In this document: positions 38,078 through 49,919 of the stretch, piece after piece
Position numbering within the stretch: position 1 is the first letter of the stretch
Layout of the letters: every line of letters begins with the position of its first letter
Assembly: GCA_013400155.1 (NCBI GenBank)
Contig: VXBM01000333.1
Span: forward strand, 156,080-220,079
Reading direction: 5' to 3'
DNA length: 64,000 nt
DNA from: Helopsaltes ochotensis
Lineage: Eukaryota; Chordata; Aves; Passeriformes; Locustellidae
Notes under the pieces: generated by a model
Databases searched by the model: none
What the model was told of the DNA's origin: nothing
Seen by the model: only the letters and a program-made list of their open reading frames with translations
Translations under genes and position numbers: made by a program

Positions 38078-41000
38078 ATAGTCATAAGTTCTCTTTAGCC
38101 TTTTAAAAATACTACTATATTTCACACAGGAATGCAGAGAGATTTTAATGCAATTAATAAATGTTAAATGTTTGTTTTAAAATTTTTCAAATGGGAATGT
38201 TTGGATTTTTCATTTGTCTGTTTTAGAGGCCTTTAACCAACAGTACCATTGAATTTAATGTTGGTTTTGAAGGAGATGATCTATGGCAAGTAACATTTCT
38301 AGGAAGGGAGAGTGTCACAGTCAGTTTTGTTGGATCCAGGCATGTCACACCGGTGACAATGGCTAGAAGCACCAGTCACCCAAAGAGGGGAACCTGCATT
38401 AAGTGGCCCACTGGGTTAGATGAACCATGTTTGGATAACCTTTGGAATAAGGACAAAAGGAAACTCTGCTTGATAGACAAGAAACTCATTTACTTTTCAG
38501 TCATCATGTGTTAAACTTTCAAAGTTACTAAGAAAGCAACACCAGGATATAAATGTCATTGGGCAGTAGAGTGAAATTAGGAGGCAGTGCCTTTATAGAA
38601 AGAGGGCAGCTGATTAGTAACAGGCCAGTGGTAGCTGTGCTGGCCTCCTGTGTGCAAACAAGGGTGAGAAGGGGTTCACTGCCCCCTTTTCCTGAAGCCA
38701 AGCACAGTCCTCACCTACAAGCTGCTTTGTTTGGCTACGTGGGCAACACAGGCAGCAATGTCCTACATGTTGTGCACCAGTCAGAACCACAGATTGGGCA
38801 AACTCGGTACCAAATAGAGCAAAAAGGATCACACAGGGCAAGTATGCATTCCCTTGGCCCTTGCTTCCACCTCCCACGTGATGCAAGTGAGCAGGGAAGG
38901 GACTTTCACCAGGGGTTAGGAAAACTGTGATTTAAAACGTTGGTGGCAGGTGGAACAGGGGAGACTATGGGACCAAGGAAGCCAAGTATTTTAAGCATCT
39001 GTTGTAGGCCTGTGCCAGATGCAGGATACCAGACAAGATGTGCCATTTGTCTGTTCTTGAATGGAATTTCCTATGTCCCTAATACCAAGCAAACTCTGTT
39101 TATTTATAATATAACTACTTCTGGTTTTGTTGAGCTGATATACAGCACATGTCATCTTTTTTACTTTCACAATGACATTTAAACACTTAAAAAGTTATTT
39201 ATTTAGCTGTGTGAATTCAGTCAGGAGTCTGTTTTGCTTTGTCATGGGTGAATCTGTAAAGGCTGGAAAACTACTCAGTTTAGGGAGGCTGCCTTGTGTA
39301 GTTTCCTGAAGTACAGTTTTCTCTAATGCTTGTCTGGGTTAAAAATGGGACTCAGGTTCTTACAAGATCTGTGCCAGGCAGTGATTTTCAGTGACTGTTT
39401 GCATGGGCACAGAGAGAAGAATGACTTGGGAAATGCTGACTGTTCTCTCCTGAAAGTGGTTTTTCTTCCAATTCTAGCTTATTATATTTAATAAGTAATT
39501 CCAATTATTTCCCAAAGGAATAAGCAGGAATTTCTAAGCAAAACATTTTCTCAGAATATGTAAATTCAAAACTACAGCTTCCTAGTGGAAATGCAAGCAT
39601 TTAGTCGTAAAAGGAAATGTCTCTCAATTCTTGGACTGCATTTCTTGACGAATTTTGACAGAAACACAGACTTCCCAGAGTAACAGCATCTCATAATGAG
39701 ACTGATTATCTGGAGTTGATTATCCTATCTTTAAGTCTCTGTGCTACCTTGTTAATACAAAAGACGTAAGCCACAAATTACATTTAAAACCAGGAGAAAA
39801 ACTCAGTGCTGATATATATAGTTCAAAAGGCAAAATGGAACAGCCCTACTGCCCCAAGACCTGAACTCCAGAGTAAGCCAATTGCACAGAAAGATCCATC
39901 TTCTGCATGTCAGCCTTGCTTACTGTCAGCATCCTTCCTGTCACCACTGGAATTCCTGTTTGCTCTTGCTCCAAAGGCACATCAGGCTGGACTATCAAAC
40001 CTGCCAGTCTTTTCCACGGGTCCTTTCTCGTACCTCTGCTCCAGCATCACATCTCCCAGTCCTTTACCAGCAAGCTGTGTCCTGATTGCCTCACTGCTCT
40101 CTGAACTAAGACCTTTCTCCGAACTGTTGCTGGATTTTGAGTTTACAGCAGGTGACACCCTATACAGACTTCTTGACCTGGGCCCTCAGTTGACCCCAGC
40201 TTTTTCACTGAAATACCTTGGTTTCTCTTGGACAGGAAAAGAGAATTTAAAATAAAGAAAAATCTGAAAGATGGGAGAAGGAGAAAGTTATAGTGACAAA
40301 TTTAGTAACAAAACCATAAGGCCCACAATGCAACTAATCATAAGCAAGCTCCTCCAGTGATAATCCCTCTAACATTTTAGGTACAATGTACATCAAAGCA
40401 CATGCAGTTAACTGCCTGCATAAATGTGCTTCATGAGCTCATCCCTTCCTGCCTTATTTTTTCTGTTTGTAAAGCTGAGGCTGTATTATTAGACTGGGGC
40501 AGTGCTCTGAAGTCCAGCTTCTGACAACAGTTGTTACAAGTCAGAATCAAGCAAAAGCAGCCATTCAACAATCAAAGCACAAACCACAATCATCCCTTAT
40601 GTTGTGTGCTATTGCAGGTATAGAAGCAACAGAACAGAAAATGTTCACACTTGTTTCTACATGTAATTCTCTGTCAGGAGAGTTATCTCCCTCCCCTCCT
40701 CCCTCAAAAAGGTTTTTCCAGTACACTTTGCTGTTTTTAGCTGTAGCTAGAAAAGATACAGCTGCAGTTTTTGGCTTATGCAGCTTGAAGCTTGAGCTCA
40801 ACATTCAGCAACAGCTTAGTCTGAGCTGTTTTACAAAACTATTTTTCTGTAAACATTTTCATTCAATAGTTACCATGTGATATCTGTGCTCCCTTAAAGC
40901 AATCTAGTGACTGGGTGCCTTATCTTCATATTGCCAGACTAATCAGATATGTAATGGGGAGGTGATGTGAAAACTGGGGACAGAGGCAAGACAGAGAGCA

Positions 41001-41854
41001 TTTAATGAAAGCTGGATTCTGATATGGAGTACCATGATAGTCCAACAAACTGCTGCTGACTGTCAGAGAGCAGCATTGCAATTGGCAGCTGACTGACTAC
41101 AGTCAGTTTGAAGAAGATTTTTTAAGCTAGAATGTAGCTCATGGCTTTGGAAACTCTCATTTGCAAAGGGACCCCACACAGACAGGGCATAAAATAGAGG
41201 ATCCAGGCTGGGGCTTGAGGGTTTTGCACACATTTACACTTTCAGGTACTTAGGTCCTTGCTTGAGGTTCAGGACAATCAGAAATGTAGCTAAATCATAC
41301 AGTGTACAGAGACTGCTTTAAGGAGGCTGCTGCTTCCCACAGAGGTAAAGTCCGGCCAAGAATAGCATGTGTTTCCTCCTCTGCATCTAGCACAACTGCA
41401 GCTAAGTGGTTGCTTATGTTCAAAAATGAATGAAATATTCAATGAAAACAAGAATCTTCACTGACACGATCACTGCTTCTTAATTGTTACACAAAATAGC
41501 GTTGTCTTGCCCAAGAGTGCCTGGCTCTCTAAGAATAATAGGGACAGGCCAGTGTTTGGATAGCTGCTGTTTTTTCTGAAGAGTGGGGAGGGTGTGCCTG
41601 TTTTGGGGGCATGTTCACAAAGGTTTTAGCCCAGAAAGAAAGAGGTACATCTGGAAAGAGCATAAACCAGGTTGCCAGACTCTGGCACTGCTACCAGAAA
41701 TAATTCTTTCTCAGGAAAGAACCAAAATGTGGCTGTCTGGTTTGCCCACAAGTATCCGGGCATTTTTCTTGGCAGGCATGGATACCGGTGGCTGTTTGGC
41801 ATTTTGGTTGCTGCTCCAGCTAGTGTCTATTCTTTCTCTGCTGAAGATGGAAGA
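38078..41854. other. Noncoding DNA with several unassigned open frames
   Basis: Somewhat richer in GC than the preceding stretch. It holds frames of 125 (38553-38930, +) and 149 codons (39806-40255, +). Neither has a recognised domain, a signal peptide or a convincing promoter and splice context, so I do not call them genes. No transposon was recognised. Confidence 0.4.
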
Positions 41855-41948
41855 ATACACTTGTGGTTAAATCACTGGCCTAGGGATTAGGCAAAGTGGT
41901 TCTGCTCAGATTTTAGTCTGCATCCTTGGCCAGGTCACTTAAGCAAGA
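41855..41948 (+). mobile_element. tRNA-SINE relic, 5' half (split)
   Basis: TTGTGGTTAAATCACTGGCC resembles the A-box head of tRNA-derived SINEs ('AGTGGTTAGAGCACTGG'). GGTTCTGCTC (41898-41907) sits where the B box is expected, and CCTTGGCCAGGTCACTTAAG matches the usual 'CCTTGGGCAAGTCACTTAA'. The body then stops and resumes at 42213, after a different element. Transcription by RNA polymerase III is unlikely now because the boxes have decayed. Confidence 0.65.
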
Positions 41949-41949
41949 A

Positions 41950-42190
41950 TTTTGAGATGTGCTCAGCACCCACAAACAGGATCAGATTTTTCAAAAGTTC
42001 TCTGCCTCCACTGAGCAGTGGCCAGATGATCAAAGGAACTTAGAAAATCTGTCTGCAAGTGTCATTGTGAGAGCTACTGGGTGCTGATCACTTGTGAAAA
42101 TCTGGTTCTCATTGAGGTGCCCGGATGGGAATCAAACTCTCCATCTAGCTCCCATCATGATGGGAAGACACTTGAGAATCTGGCCAGGAG
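41950..42190. mobile_element. Palindromic MITE-like element inserted in the SINE
   Basis: The left arm TGCTCAGCACCCA (41960-41972) pairs with the right arm TGGGTGCTGATCA (42078-42090) at 12 of 13 positions. A perfect 16-bp palindrome TCCCATCATGATGGGA (42150-42165) lies downstream. Short flanks such as TTTTCAAAAG and GTGAAAATCTGG match an old amniote palindromic repeat. It separates the two halves of one SINE, so it inserted later. It has no coding capacity, and the superfamily cannot be settled without terminal repeats and a consensus. Confidence 0.55.
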
Positions 42191-42212
42191 CAATCTCTTG
42201 AAATGCTACACC

Positions 42213-42330
42213 AGCAACTTTCTCTGTGCCTCAATTTCCTCTAAAATAAGTGTGATGTTGCCAGGGTGCTTGAAAGGATAAATTTATTAACTTGCTGTGT
42301 GTGAGGTTCTTGGATGCTTCTGAAGCCAGG
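42213..42330 (+). mobile_element. tRNA-SINE relic, 3' half (split)
   Basis: TTTCTCTGTGCCTCAATTTC begins exactly where the body that stopped at 41948 should continue. GCTTGAAAGGATAAATTTATT and GTGTGTGAGGTTCTTGGATG follow as the decayed tail. Orientation is the same as the 5' half. Confidence 0.65.
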
Positions 42331-43481
42331 AAAGGGAGGTGAAGCATTTGTAGCATAGTGTGTTTCCAGACATACCAATCATCTGTATAAACAGGACTCT
42401 GTTAAAGTGACTGGATCAAGACTGCAGGAGTCAGCTTTGCTCTGAGTACAATTTACAAGCCTTCAAGTTCAGGAGCTGCTGCTTTTTGTTTGTCTCAAAC
42501 GCTTGATCATGAGTCAGGGCTTCACCATGCTAGGGGGTGTAACACACAGATCAAAAGGACTCAGCCTTGAAAAACCTTTGCGCTGAACAAAGCGGAGCCG
42601 GGAGAATACATTGAAAAGAAATGATGAAGCTGTTCCATTCAGCTGTTTGCCGTCTGAACTCCCTGCCTGTTGAGTACAGTAGTTTTATCATTTTCTTTCC
42701 TCACATGACATTTCTTTCCTCATGTCCCACCCAAGAGTTTGGTATTTTGGGGGGGAGTTCTGAGGGTTTAGAATTTTAACTCTACAGGACTGGTTACTCT
42801 CATACTAGATATCCATATACAGTAGTATCTTTTGAAGGTGGGTTTTGGATTTTAAGATGCAAGAACATTAACTTCAAAATGGGCCCTTTTTTCTTTTTTT
42901 TTTTTTTTTAATTAACTTACAGTGGCTTCAGTTTTGCCTCCAGATGTGGAAATCTGAAAGGTCCCGAACCTCCTGCAGTGTGTGCTGCAGCAGCCTTCCT
43001 TCTCTTTCTGAGCAGCCTTCCCTCACATGATGTGACATTTTCTTTCCAGCTGAGAGTGGAGTCCCCCCCACTGCAGCCCCCTTCATTTTTGGCCTTCCAG
43101 CACCGTCGGCATCAGTCGAGCTAATGCTGCCCAGATCCTTCTCCAAGGGGCACCGAGGGCTGGCACGCAGAAGCGAAGCCCCGGGGCTGTATCTCCAAAA
43201 CCCAAGAAACCTCAAATGCATTGTGTTTCCATAAATGCTCCTCAGCTGACTGGGCTGTGGGGAGTTTCTGCACTCCTCAACCCTTGCCTCTCCTTTGGGA
43301 ATGGGAGGTGCAGGTTGTAAATGAGTTTTCTGACCGCCCTGTGCAGAAATGGTGCCGACATTGGAGCGTGAGGGAACCACAATCACCGCAGGAGGTGAGA
43401 GGTGCTCCAGGGCGAGGGGCCCCGCCTGAGTGACGGGGGCCCAGCCAGGGCCCTGCTCGGGCTGGCCAGCCCTCACCACAG
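42331..43481. other. Noncoding DNA rising into a GC-rich block
   Basis: After a T-rich tract near 42888-42910 the sequence becomes GC-rich with scattered CpG. The minus strand has a 191-codon frame (42928-43503), but its amino end lies in the minisatellite and no domain is seen. Minus-strand CTTTCAG and GTAAGT around 42911-42960 look like an acceptor and donor bounding about 33-35 nt; I regard this as weak. Confidence 0.4.
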
Positions 43482-43790
43482 CCTGGTGAGGGCGACATGT
43501 CACCAGTGAGGGGAGATGTCACCACAGCCTGGTGAGGGCGACATGTCACCAGTGAGGGGAGATGTCACCACAGCCTGGTGAGGGCGACATGTCACCAGTG
43601 AGGGGAGATGTCACCACAGCCTGGTGAGGGCGACATGTCACCAGTGAGGGGAGATGTCACCACAGCCTGGTGAGGGCGACATGTCACCCGGTGAGGGGAG
43701 ATGTCACCACAGCCTGGCGAGGGTGAGATGTCACCACAGCCTGGTGAGGGCGACATGTCACCACAGCCTGGCGAGGGTGAGATGTCACCA
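43482..43790 (+). repeat. 46-bp/27-bp GC-rich minisatellite
   Basis: Units starting CCTGGTGAGGGCGACATGTC begin at 43482, 43528, 43574, 43620 and 43666 (period 46, the fifth with one extra base). Shorter 27-bp units follow at 43713, 43740 and 43767. The 46-bp form equals the 27-bp form plus a 19-bp internal block that repeats part of it (GTGAGGGGAGATGTCAC). Many units contain the 8-bp palindrome GACATGTC and the inverted pair GGTGA...TCACC. Frames across it encode repetitive peptides on both strands and are not genes. Confidence 0.95.
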
Positions 43791-44111
43791 GCCCGCCGGG
43801 CCATGGCAGCTTTCCTCAGAACCATGTCACCGGCAGGTAATGGCTGTGGAGCGGGGTGGAGCCCGCAGGGTGCCCTGTGGTTTGGTTTTGTTTTAGAGTA
43901 GAATAGAACACCATTGCAACTCAGTGGTGGCTAAATGTAATCTGCTTGTTGCAAAGCGTGGAATATGTCAAATTTTCTTAGGAAAGGATGTTCTTTAATG
44001 TTTGGTCTTTGTATACTTTCAAGCCTAATCAAAAAGAAGGGAGGCTTAATCCACGAAACAGAGAGCAGCTAACAAGCAAGCTCAAAGTGACGGCCGGGGG
44101 TAGAATTGCCT
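43791..44111. other. GC-rich flank of the minisatellite, no gene seen
   Basis: Composition falls back from GC-rich to average within 100 bp. One unit-like word, ATGTCACCGGCAGGTAATGG, persists just after the array. No exon or RNA gene is recognised. Confidence 0.4.
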
Positions 44112-44370
44112 TGTTAAGGTTTAGGCCTTGATGTTAAGGTTTGGGCCTTCACATGCTTCTGTCATCTGGGACCTGGAGCAAGGCTAACAAAGCTTGGGAA
44201 GAAGAATGCCCACAGATAGTGGACGCAAAGAATGCAGGCGCAAACTTCTGCTATCTTGATAGCTTTTGGGCATTAGGTACAACATTTTGTGTTTTCCTGA
44301 AGCTCTCTCAACCTATAAGCAGTTGAGAGAGCAAAAATATTTCTCCTCATCATGTCTGGTGCCAGAGAAG
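44112..44370 (+). mobile_element. Possible LTR remnant with hairpin and primer-site-like end
   Basis: A 20-bp tandem duplication TGTTAAGGTTTAGGCCTTGA (44112-44151, two mismatches between copies) opens the segment. A perfect 11-bp stem GCTCTCTCAAC / GTTGAGAGAGC encloses a 9-nt loop at 44304-44334. TGGTGCCAGAG (44357-44367) follows a CTCATCA end and resembles a primer-binding site starting with TGG, as after ERV LTRs. There is no AATAAA and no second copy in the window, so the call is tentative. Alternatives are unrelated single-copy DNA with a chance hairpin. Confidence 0.25.
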
Positions 44371-47300
44371 AGAAGCCAGGAATCAAGGGTTGCTGCACCC
44401 CGAGTGAGGTCTGTCATGCTGAGTGCCCCAAGAAAGTGCCATGTTACCTCCTCAGTCTCCTTCAGGTTTTGGGGAAATTGCAGGAGCAGCTCATGGCCTC
44501 AGCTGCAGTCCTTGTTTTGAAGGATAAGGCTGTGTGTATGTTATGGATGTCCATCGAGCTAAAATTCTAGCTCTTGAAACGTGCTTGACAAGTGGAGCAT
44601 TGAAAATATAATAGGTTTCTGTTTACTTGTTTTTGAAATACTTATTTTCATGAGATAAGCAGTTAATAGAAACTTTGAAGCACATGTAGCCAAGAAAATG
44701 CCTTTGAGCAATCACGAATTTATTTTGGTTTTCAGTTCTTTTGTATTGAGCTCTTGACAGAATTTAAGTGAAAGATGTGATGTTGAAAATAGGATATTTC
44801 GAAGAATAACATAAAATATTCATTCTAAGACAATTCTGAACTCAGTGAAAGGCGATTTTTGTGCTTGAAATTTGAATAGAAGAGCTATCTTGTCCTGTGG
44901 AATAGAAATATTCCATAAGAATCACATGCCAGAACTAACCACCACTGCTTGGATTTTACACACTGAGTATTTGCAGCTAGTTGCTTAAGAGCAATCCAAA
45001 ATCAAAATGGAATGAAGGGGACATTACAAAACATACCTGAGACAAATGGATTTCCTTTAAACTACACTTTAAAAGCCATCTGATAACTCTATACCAGTGC
45101 ATTTAAAAAAAAATTACTCCTGTAAAGTATTCTTTAATCAAGTATGACAACTGAGTGCTAAATGTACAGTTTTCTGTATGAACAATGTTTTTAGCTGGGA
45201 CTAGTTATGCAAGCTTAGTGAGCAATCCTGAAATGTCTTCCATGTTTCCTGATGTAATACTTTATGCTCAGATATCCAAAAGACAATGACAGTCTGCTGG
45301 TGTTCCTAAGCATAAAAAGTAAAAAAAACCAAACCCTTGCAGTGGCAGCTTGAACTGTAGTGCATAGACATGCTAAATGTAGGTAGGGTGGCTGAACTGG
45401 AGGCGAGCAGGAACTCCTGTAACAGACACAGAATGTCCAACCATGGCACCAGTTTCTCCCGTGGAAGACAGGAACTGCTGCTGTGTCTGCACCTATAGGA
45501 ACATACAGCAGGACAGCGCCGAGCTCTCACTGCCGGGCTTTGCATGCAGCTTGTGTGCGCACAGGAACTCAGTTCATCACGAACACCTTCAGCCTTCACT
45601 GCAGCGTATTTTTTGAGCTCTTCATCCATAAGGCTGGGATAAGATGGGACAGAATCCTTCCTGTTGTTAATTCACTTAGGGAATTACTACTTAATAAATA
45701 GGCAGGGTAGCGCTTCTGAACTAACGTTCAGCCTGTGATTACATATCAAAGTACTGAGGCTTGTCTAGTAACCTACAGCAGCATACCACAAGGTGTACCA
45801 CAATGAACGTTGCAGTCCTGGAATATCTTCAATTAGAGCCTAATAATAATTACAGCCATTTTTGAAAGCAGAGCTGGATTTTGCTGAGTTTTGCCCACCT
45901 TCAGCAAAAGTCTCTCCATTCACTGCTAGGCTTCTGTTCTCTTTCAATGTCCTTTTTTTTTTTTTTTTTTTACCCTGAGTTAACCAGAACTTGGCTTTGA
46001 TCCTTTAAATCCTTCTCCCTATCAACTCAGCAACCACAGAGGCAGTTTATTACTGAAAAGAAATCTAAGAATCAGTTTTGGCCAGCATTGTCTTGGAAAG
46101 TTCATTTTATTAACATGGTTTTGGTTTTATTTCAAAAACACTTTGACAAGCACTGACATTTTTGGAATCAGTAAAGCACAAGAGACTTACTCCTAAAGGC
46201 CTAAGCTTTGCATTTTTCTGCAGCAAACAATGTGACGTGCTACTATGGTAAATTCAATTCAAGCCACTGACTGAAAGGAAATAAGCACTGAATGTTGTAT
46301 TTTTTCCCCTTAATTTTCTAAAATATGTTTTGTGTGAATGCTACTGCTTGTGAGATATACTCCCTTAACTGCTCTTTGCTTATTTGCTTTTCATCTATAG
46401 TGCAGGTGGCAGATCTATCAATGCTGGCAACATAAACTTTCCTCACACCCCTGCTTTTATTGCTCAGCTTTGACCTAAAGCAACTACCTCTTGACTTTTT
46501 GCTGAGATTTGCCAGCAAGGGTCCCAGTTGTGTGTTTTACATTAATATCCATCAACTGAGAGTTCAGCTAAGATCACCTACTTCATTTAAAAAGGAACAC
46601 TAGGAAATATCTGAACCTTTTTTTTTTGGTTGTTGTTGCTGCTTTTCTTTAAGGCAAGCTGAAAGAGAATTTCTGGTGTCCAAGCTACATAAAGACTCTT
46701 GTTCTGATCCTGTGCATTCACTGGAACTCCATGCGTGGTGGGAAGAATGGAAGGGCAGAAAAGAGGTGAGTTATGTGCTGGCATAAGCAGACTTGACTGC
46801 TAGATTTCCTTCGTGGTAAATTGATTATCTTTGGTTTGTGCGTCCCTGGGGCTGTGCCACCTTCCATTCTCTCCCTTTGAAAACTATGTGAGAGGCAAAG
46901 TAAGCATCTCCATTCCAGAATATATGTATTACATGCATGTGTTGTTGCTTCATATAATAAGAGTGGGTTTTGTTAGAAACTTGTTTTACTCTCCAGAATT
47001 TTCTGTTGCAAAAATGGTCAAATGCTCTGGTTGGAGTTCCCTGTGGAAGTCCACAGTGTGCTACTGTCAACCTCTTACTTTCAGGGTGGAGAATGCAGCA
47101 AAATGTTGGTCTGGAAAGAGTGGTTGCTTTTTTAGTTAGCAGGAAACATATGCTTCAGATGTTTCAAAGTTCTGGCTTTTAATATACCTTTGATATCTAC
47201 TATGTCAAGCTGTTAGTTTTGACTAATTCTCCCTTTAATGGGGTAGCTTTTATGAATCCTCTATGTAGCCATGATAGATTCCTAGGAGCTGAAGTAAACT

Positions 47301-47984
47301 GGCATAGCTGATCCAGGAGTTTGTGATTGTTAGTGCCGTGGATATTTTTTTAAAACAAAAACTTTCTTAAGTTTGAAGTACATTTTTTTTCATCTCAACT
47401 TTATTTCAGAGTGACTGTATAAATTGTATGACCTGTTTCTCCAGTTGTGTAATCAGGTTATATAGGCCTTTTCCTACAGAAAAGTAGCAGTTAGGTTCTT
47501 TTTCTATTTTGTTTTGTGATGGGGTTTTTGTTAGTTTTGCTTAGGTTTTGTTGGGCGGTTTTTTGTTTGTTTTTTGTTTGTTGTGGGGTTTTTTTGGTTT
47601 TTTTTGAAGGCTGGAGTGTACTTTTTGGTACCATTTACTTCTCTGCTTGCAAATGTGGAGCTCCTAGCAGCTGACATTTTGAAGTGTTACACTTCAGGGT
47701 TGCCAAGAATATTTGTGCTAACTGCCCAGATGTCTCTAAAATGAGCGTAATGCGCACACACACACATTTGTCTTGAAGAGGTGCAAAAAGCAAGGAGTGC
47801 ATATGATGCAGAAAAAAAGGATGCCCTGGCTGTGTAGAATTATGAATGGCATAGCTGCTAGCGTGCTTCTCAAATCCAAAGTGGGAAGTTTTTTACCTAC
47901 CAGGAAGTCCGTATTATTTTTGAATGCCCTGGTGTTGAACTCAGCGTGGCTGTTGATGAGACCCCATAGAGAATGATGTCCACA
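44371..47984. other. Noncoding DNA, no gene seen
   Basis: AT-rich again. Minus-strand frames of 107 (45306-45629) and 66 codons (46318-46518) have protein-like composition but no recognised family and no clear splice signals. T/G-rich patches (47510-47610) are simple sequence. Confidence 0.4.
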
Positions 47985-48075
47985 GACGTGCACAGACACC
48001 ACAGTCATCAGCTCACCACAGGCTCACAGCACTGGGAATAGAACCTCAGACCTTCGCCTCCGCAAACACAGCTGC
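47985..48075 (-). mobile_element. tRNA-SINE head relic, reverse orientation
   Basis: On the minus strand GGTTCTATTCC (48035-48045) matches the polymerase III B box GGTTCGANTCC with one mismatch. It is preceded by a short GAAGGTCTGA block like the 'GGAGACCTG' of tRNA-type SINEs. The rest is degraded, so extent is approximate. Confidence 0.4.
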
Positions 48076-48097
48076 TCCTCTGGCCTGGGCTTTGTAG

Positions 48098-48166
48098 CCA
48101 GCAGAGGGAACTGATAAACAATCTCATAGGGCTGCTTTATGTGGTTTTTGTAACCAAGAGAGGGCA
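48098..48166 (+). promoter_or_regulatory. Two same-orientation CTCF-like motifs
   Basis: CCAGCAGAGGGAA (48098-48110) and CCAAGAGAGGGCA (48154-48166) both resemble the CTCF core CCASYAGRKGGCR. The first misses one position and the second two. Each sits in a similar local context (TTTGTA.CCA...GGGA/CACTGAT), so they may be a small duplication. Binding is inferred only. Confidence 0.35.
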
Positions 48167-49919
48167 CTGATTCTCACTCCCTTTATGAAAAGGGTCCATT
48201 TAATGTCACCCCTCAACAGTTTCACCTGCCATTCATAAGCAAAAAACTTATATTTATCTTGCTTTTGCTGTAAAATACGGATTTGCATGAAGTTTTAATC
48301 ACCTAAAGATGTCCCAGGACTTCATAGTGGTATTAATTCCCTGCAGTGCAACTATGAGACATTAAATTCATTACACATCAAGACAATTAAAGAAACACAT
48401 CCAACATTTCAGGAGTGCAGGGAGAGCAAGCATAATTGTTTTCTGGTGACTACAGAGAATAGGCATAGTTATTGCTCAAGACCCACAAAAGGCTTCAGAA
48501 CCAGGAGTCATCTTTATCCTCTGGAACATGTATAGAGCCACAACTTTTGCTGGGATTTCTGTTTGCAGAGGGAAAGCCACAAAAAAAGGCAATAACACTT
48601 GCACAAAACTCTAGAAAGTGTAAGTGGCAAAAACAAGGAACTTTTGTACAGTTAAGTACAGCTGTTTGCTGTTTTTTTAACAGGCAGAACAAACCACCTC
48701 TAATGTTTTTGTCTTGTCTTGTTTCTCATTACATTACCTCCGTTGAACCATTGCTCTTTTAGAAATGGGACAATACTCAGATTGTGAAAAATTAAAATTA
48801 TCTCCCTGTAGAAGGAAAGAACCCACAGCCTACAGTAACTGGAAGGCAAAAGAAGTAAGGGAAAGTATAGGGATATATTTAAGCTTAAGAGATAAAACTT
48901 AATCTTACCTCCCCTGGGATACCCAGCAAGACACAGAATAAGTGGGCAGAAACTTCTGCCACACAGATATGCTCATAGATATATAAAAACTGCCTTCTGT
49001 GGCAGATAGTGAGATGACCATTAATGGTTCCTTCTCTAGTCCTCTGGTTACCTATCACATGTTCACTACTTTATCTATGAACAGTACATGCTTAGCAGTA
49101 ATGTTCAAGTTAAAAGAGTAAGAGACAAGGCCTCCATTGCTAGGGTAATAACTCTGGAAATTGAGAACTGGAATGTGTTGGGTAAGGTGTGGGTTTTTGT
49201 TTGTTTATTTGGTTTTGGTTTTGTTTTGTTGGTTTTGAGGCTTTTTTTGAAATGCAGTATTTGCAAGGCCACAGGAGCAATTATGAGTCTGTACCCTCAT
49301 AAATCAACTCGAGGGCTAAAAACTAGAGGGATAGGACAAAGCTGGTGGTTGAGGCTTTGGGTTTTGTTTGCTTGCTTGTCTGTTTGTTTAATGCGTATGA
49401 AATGACATCCTGTATGTTTACAGAAGTGGCACATAATAGTGAACATAGAAAAGAAAGGAAGATTATTACTGATGTCCCCTACAAGATCCTTTCAATAATT
49501 TTGCTTAAGCCCAATGAGTTTCTCTTTGAGCTCTTTACAGCTGCTGAGTTACCAAGACCGAGTTCTTACAGTCAGAGGTTGCCCATCATTTCTGATCCAT
49601 GGCAGTGGATCTCTGCTTCCTCAGCCTGCCAAGACTGGGCTGGTCTCCTTTAACCACAGAGTGTAGGACAGAGATGAGCATTTGCTGATTTGTTTAATTG
49701 TTTATTTATGCTCTCCAAGAATGATTTATTTGTAAATCATGTTAAAGGGTTTGTAAAGGGTTTCAGAGGAAGTTTTAAAGTGTTAGGAGTAAATTACCTC
49801 TCTCAAGATTTGTCATTGGAATTCTCCCTGCTGTTCAGGCCTAAAGAGTCATGCAAAGACAGAGCAGCTACAAAGGGGTGGATTTTATAAGGCTGAATAC
49901 AAAATGAAGTGTGGGATTA
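48167..49919. other. Noncoding DNA, no gene seen
   Basis: Contains a G/T-rich patch (49190-49240, GTTTTG repeats) and frames of up to 105 codons without domains. Confidence 0.45.

Noticed and set aside
38553..38930. 125-codon plus-strand frame
   Set aside because: An overlapping 90-codon minus frame is equally open, and no domain or initiation context favours either.
39806..40255. 149-codon plus-strand frame
   Set aside because: No known domain and no convincing splice signals. The composition (Ser, Leu, Pro rich) fits translated noncoding DNA. Cannot be excluded as a lineage-specific gene, but nothing supports it.
42928..43549. Minus-strand frames of 191 and 90 codons
   Set aside because: Their start halves are the complement of the 46-bp minisatellite and the rest shows no domain. 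GC-rich DNA has few stops, so length alone is not evidence.
46318..46518. 66-codon minus-strand frame with protein-like charged composition
   Set aside because: No acceptor with a pyrimidine tract and no homology I can name. Short enough to be chance.
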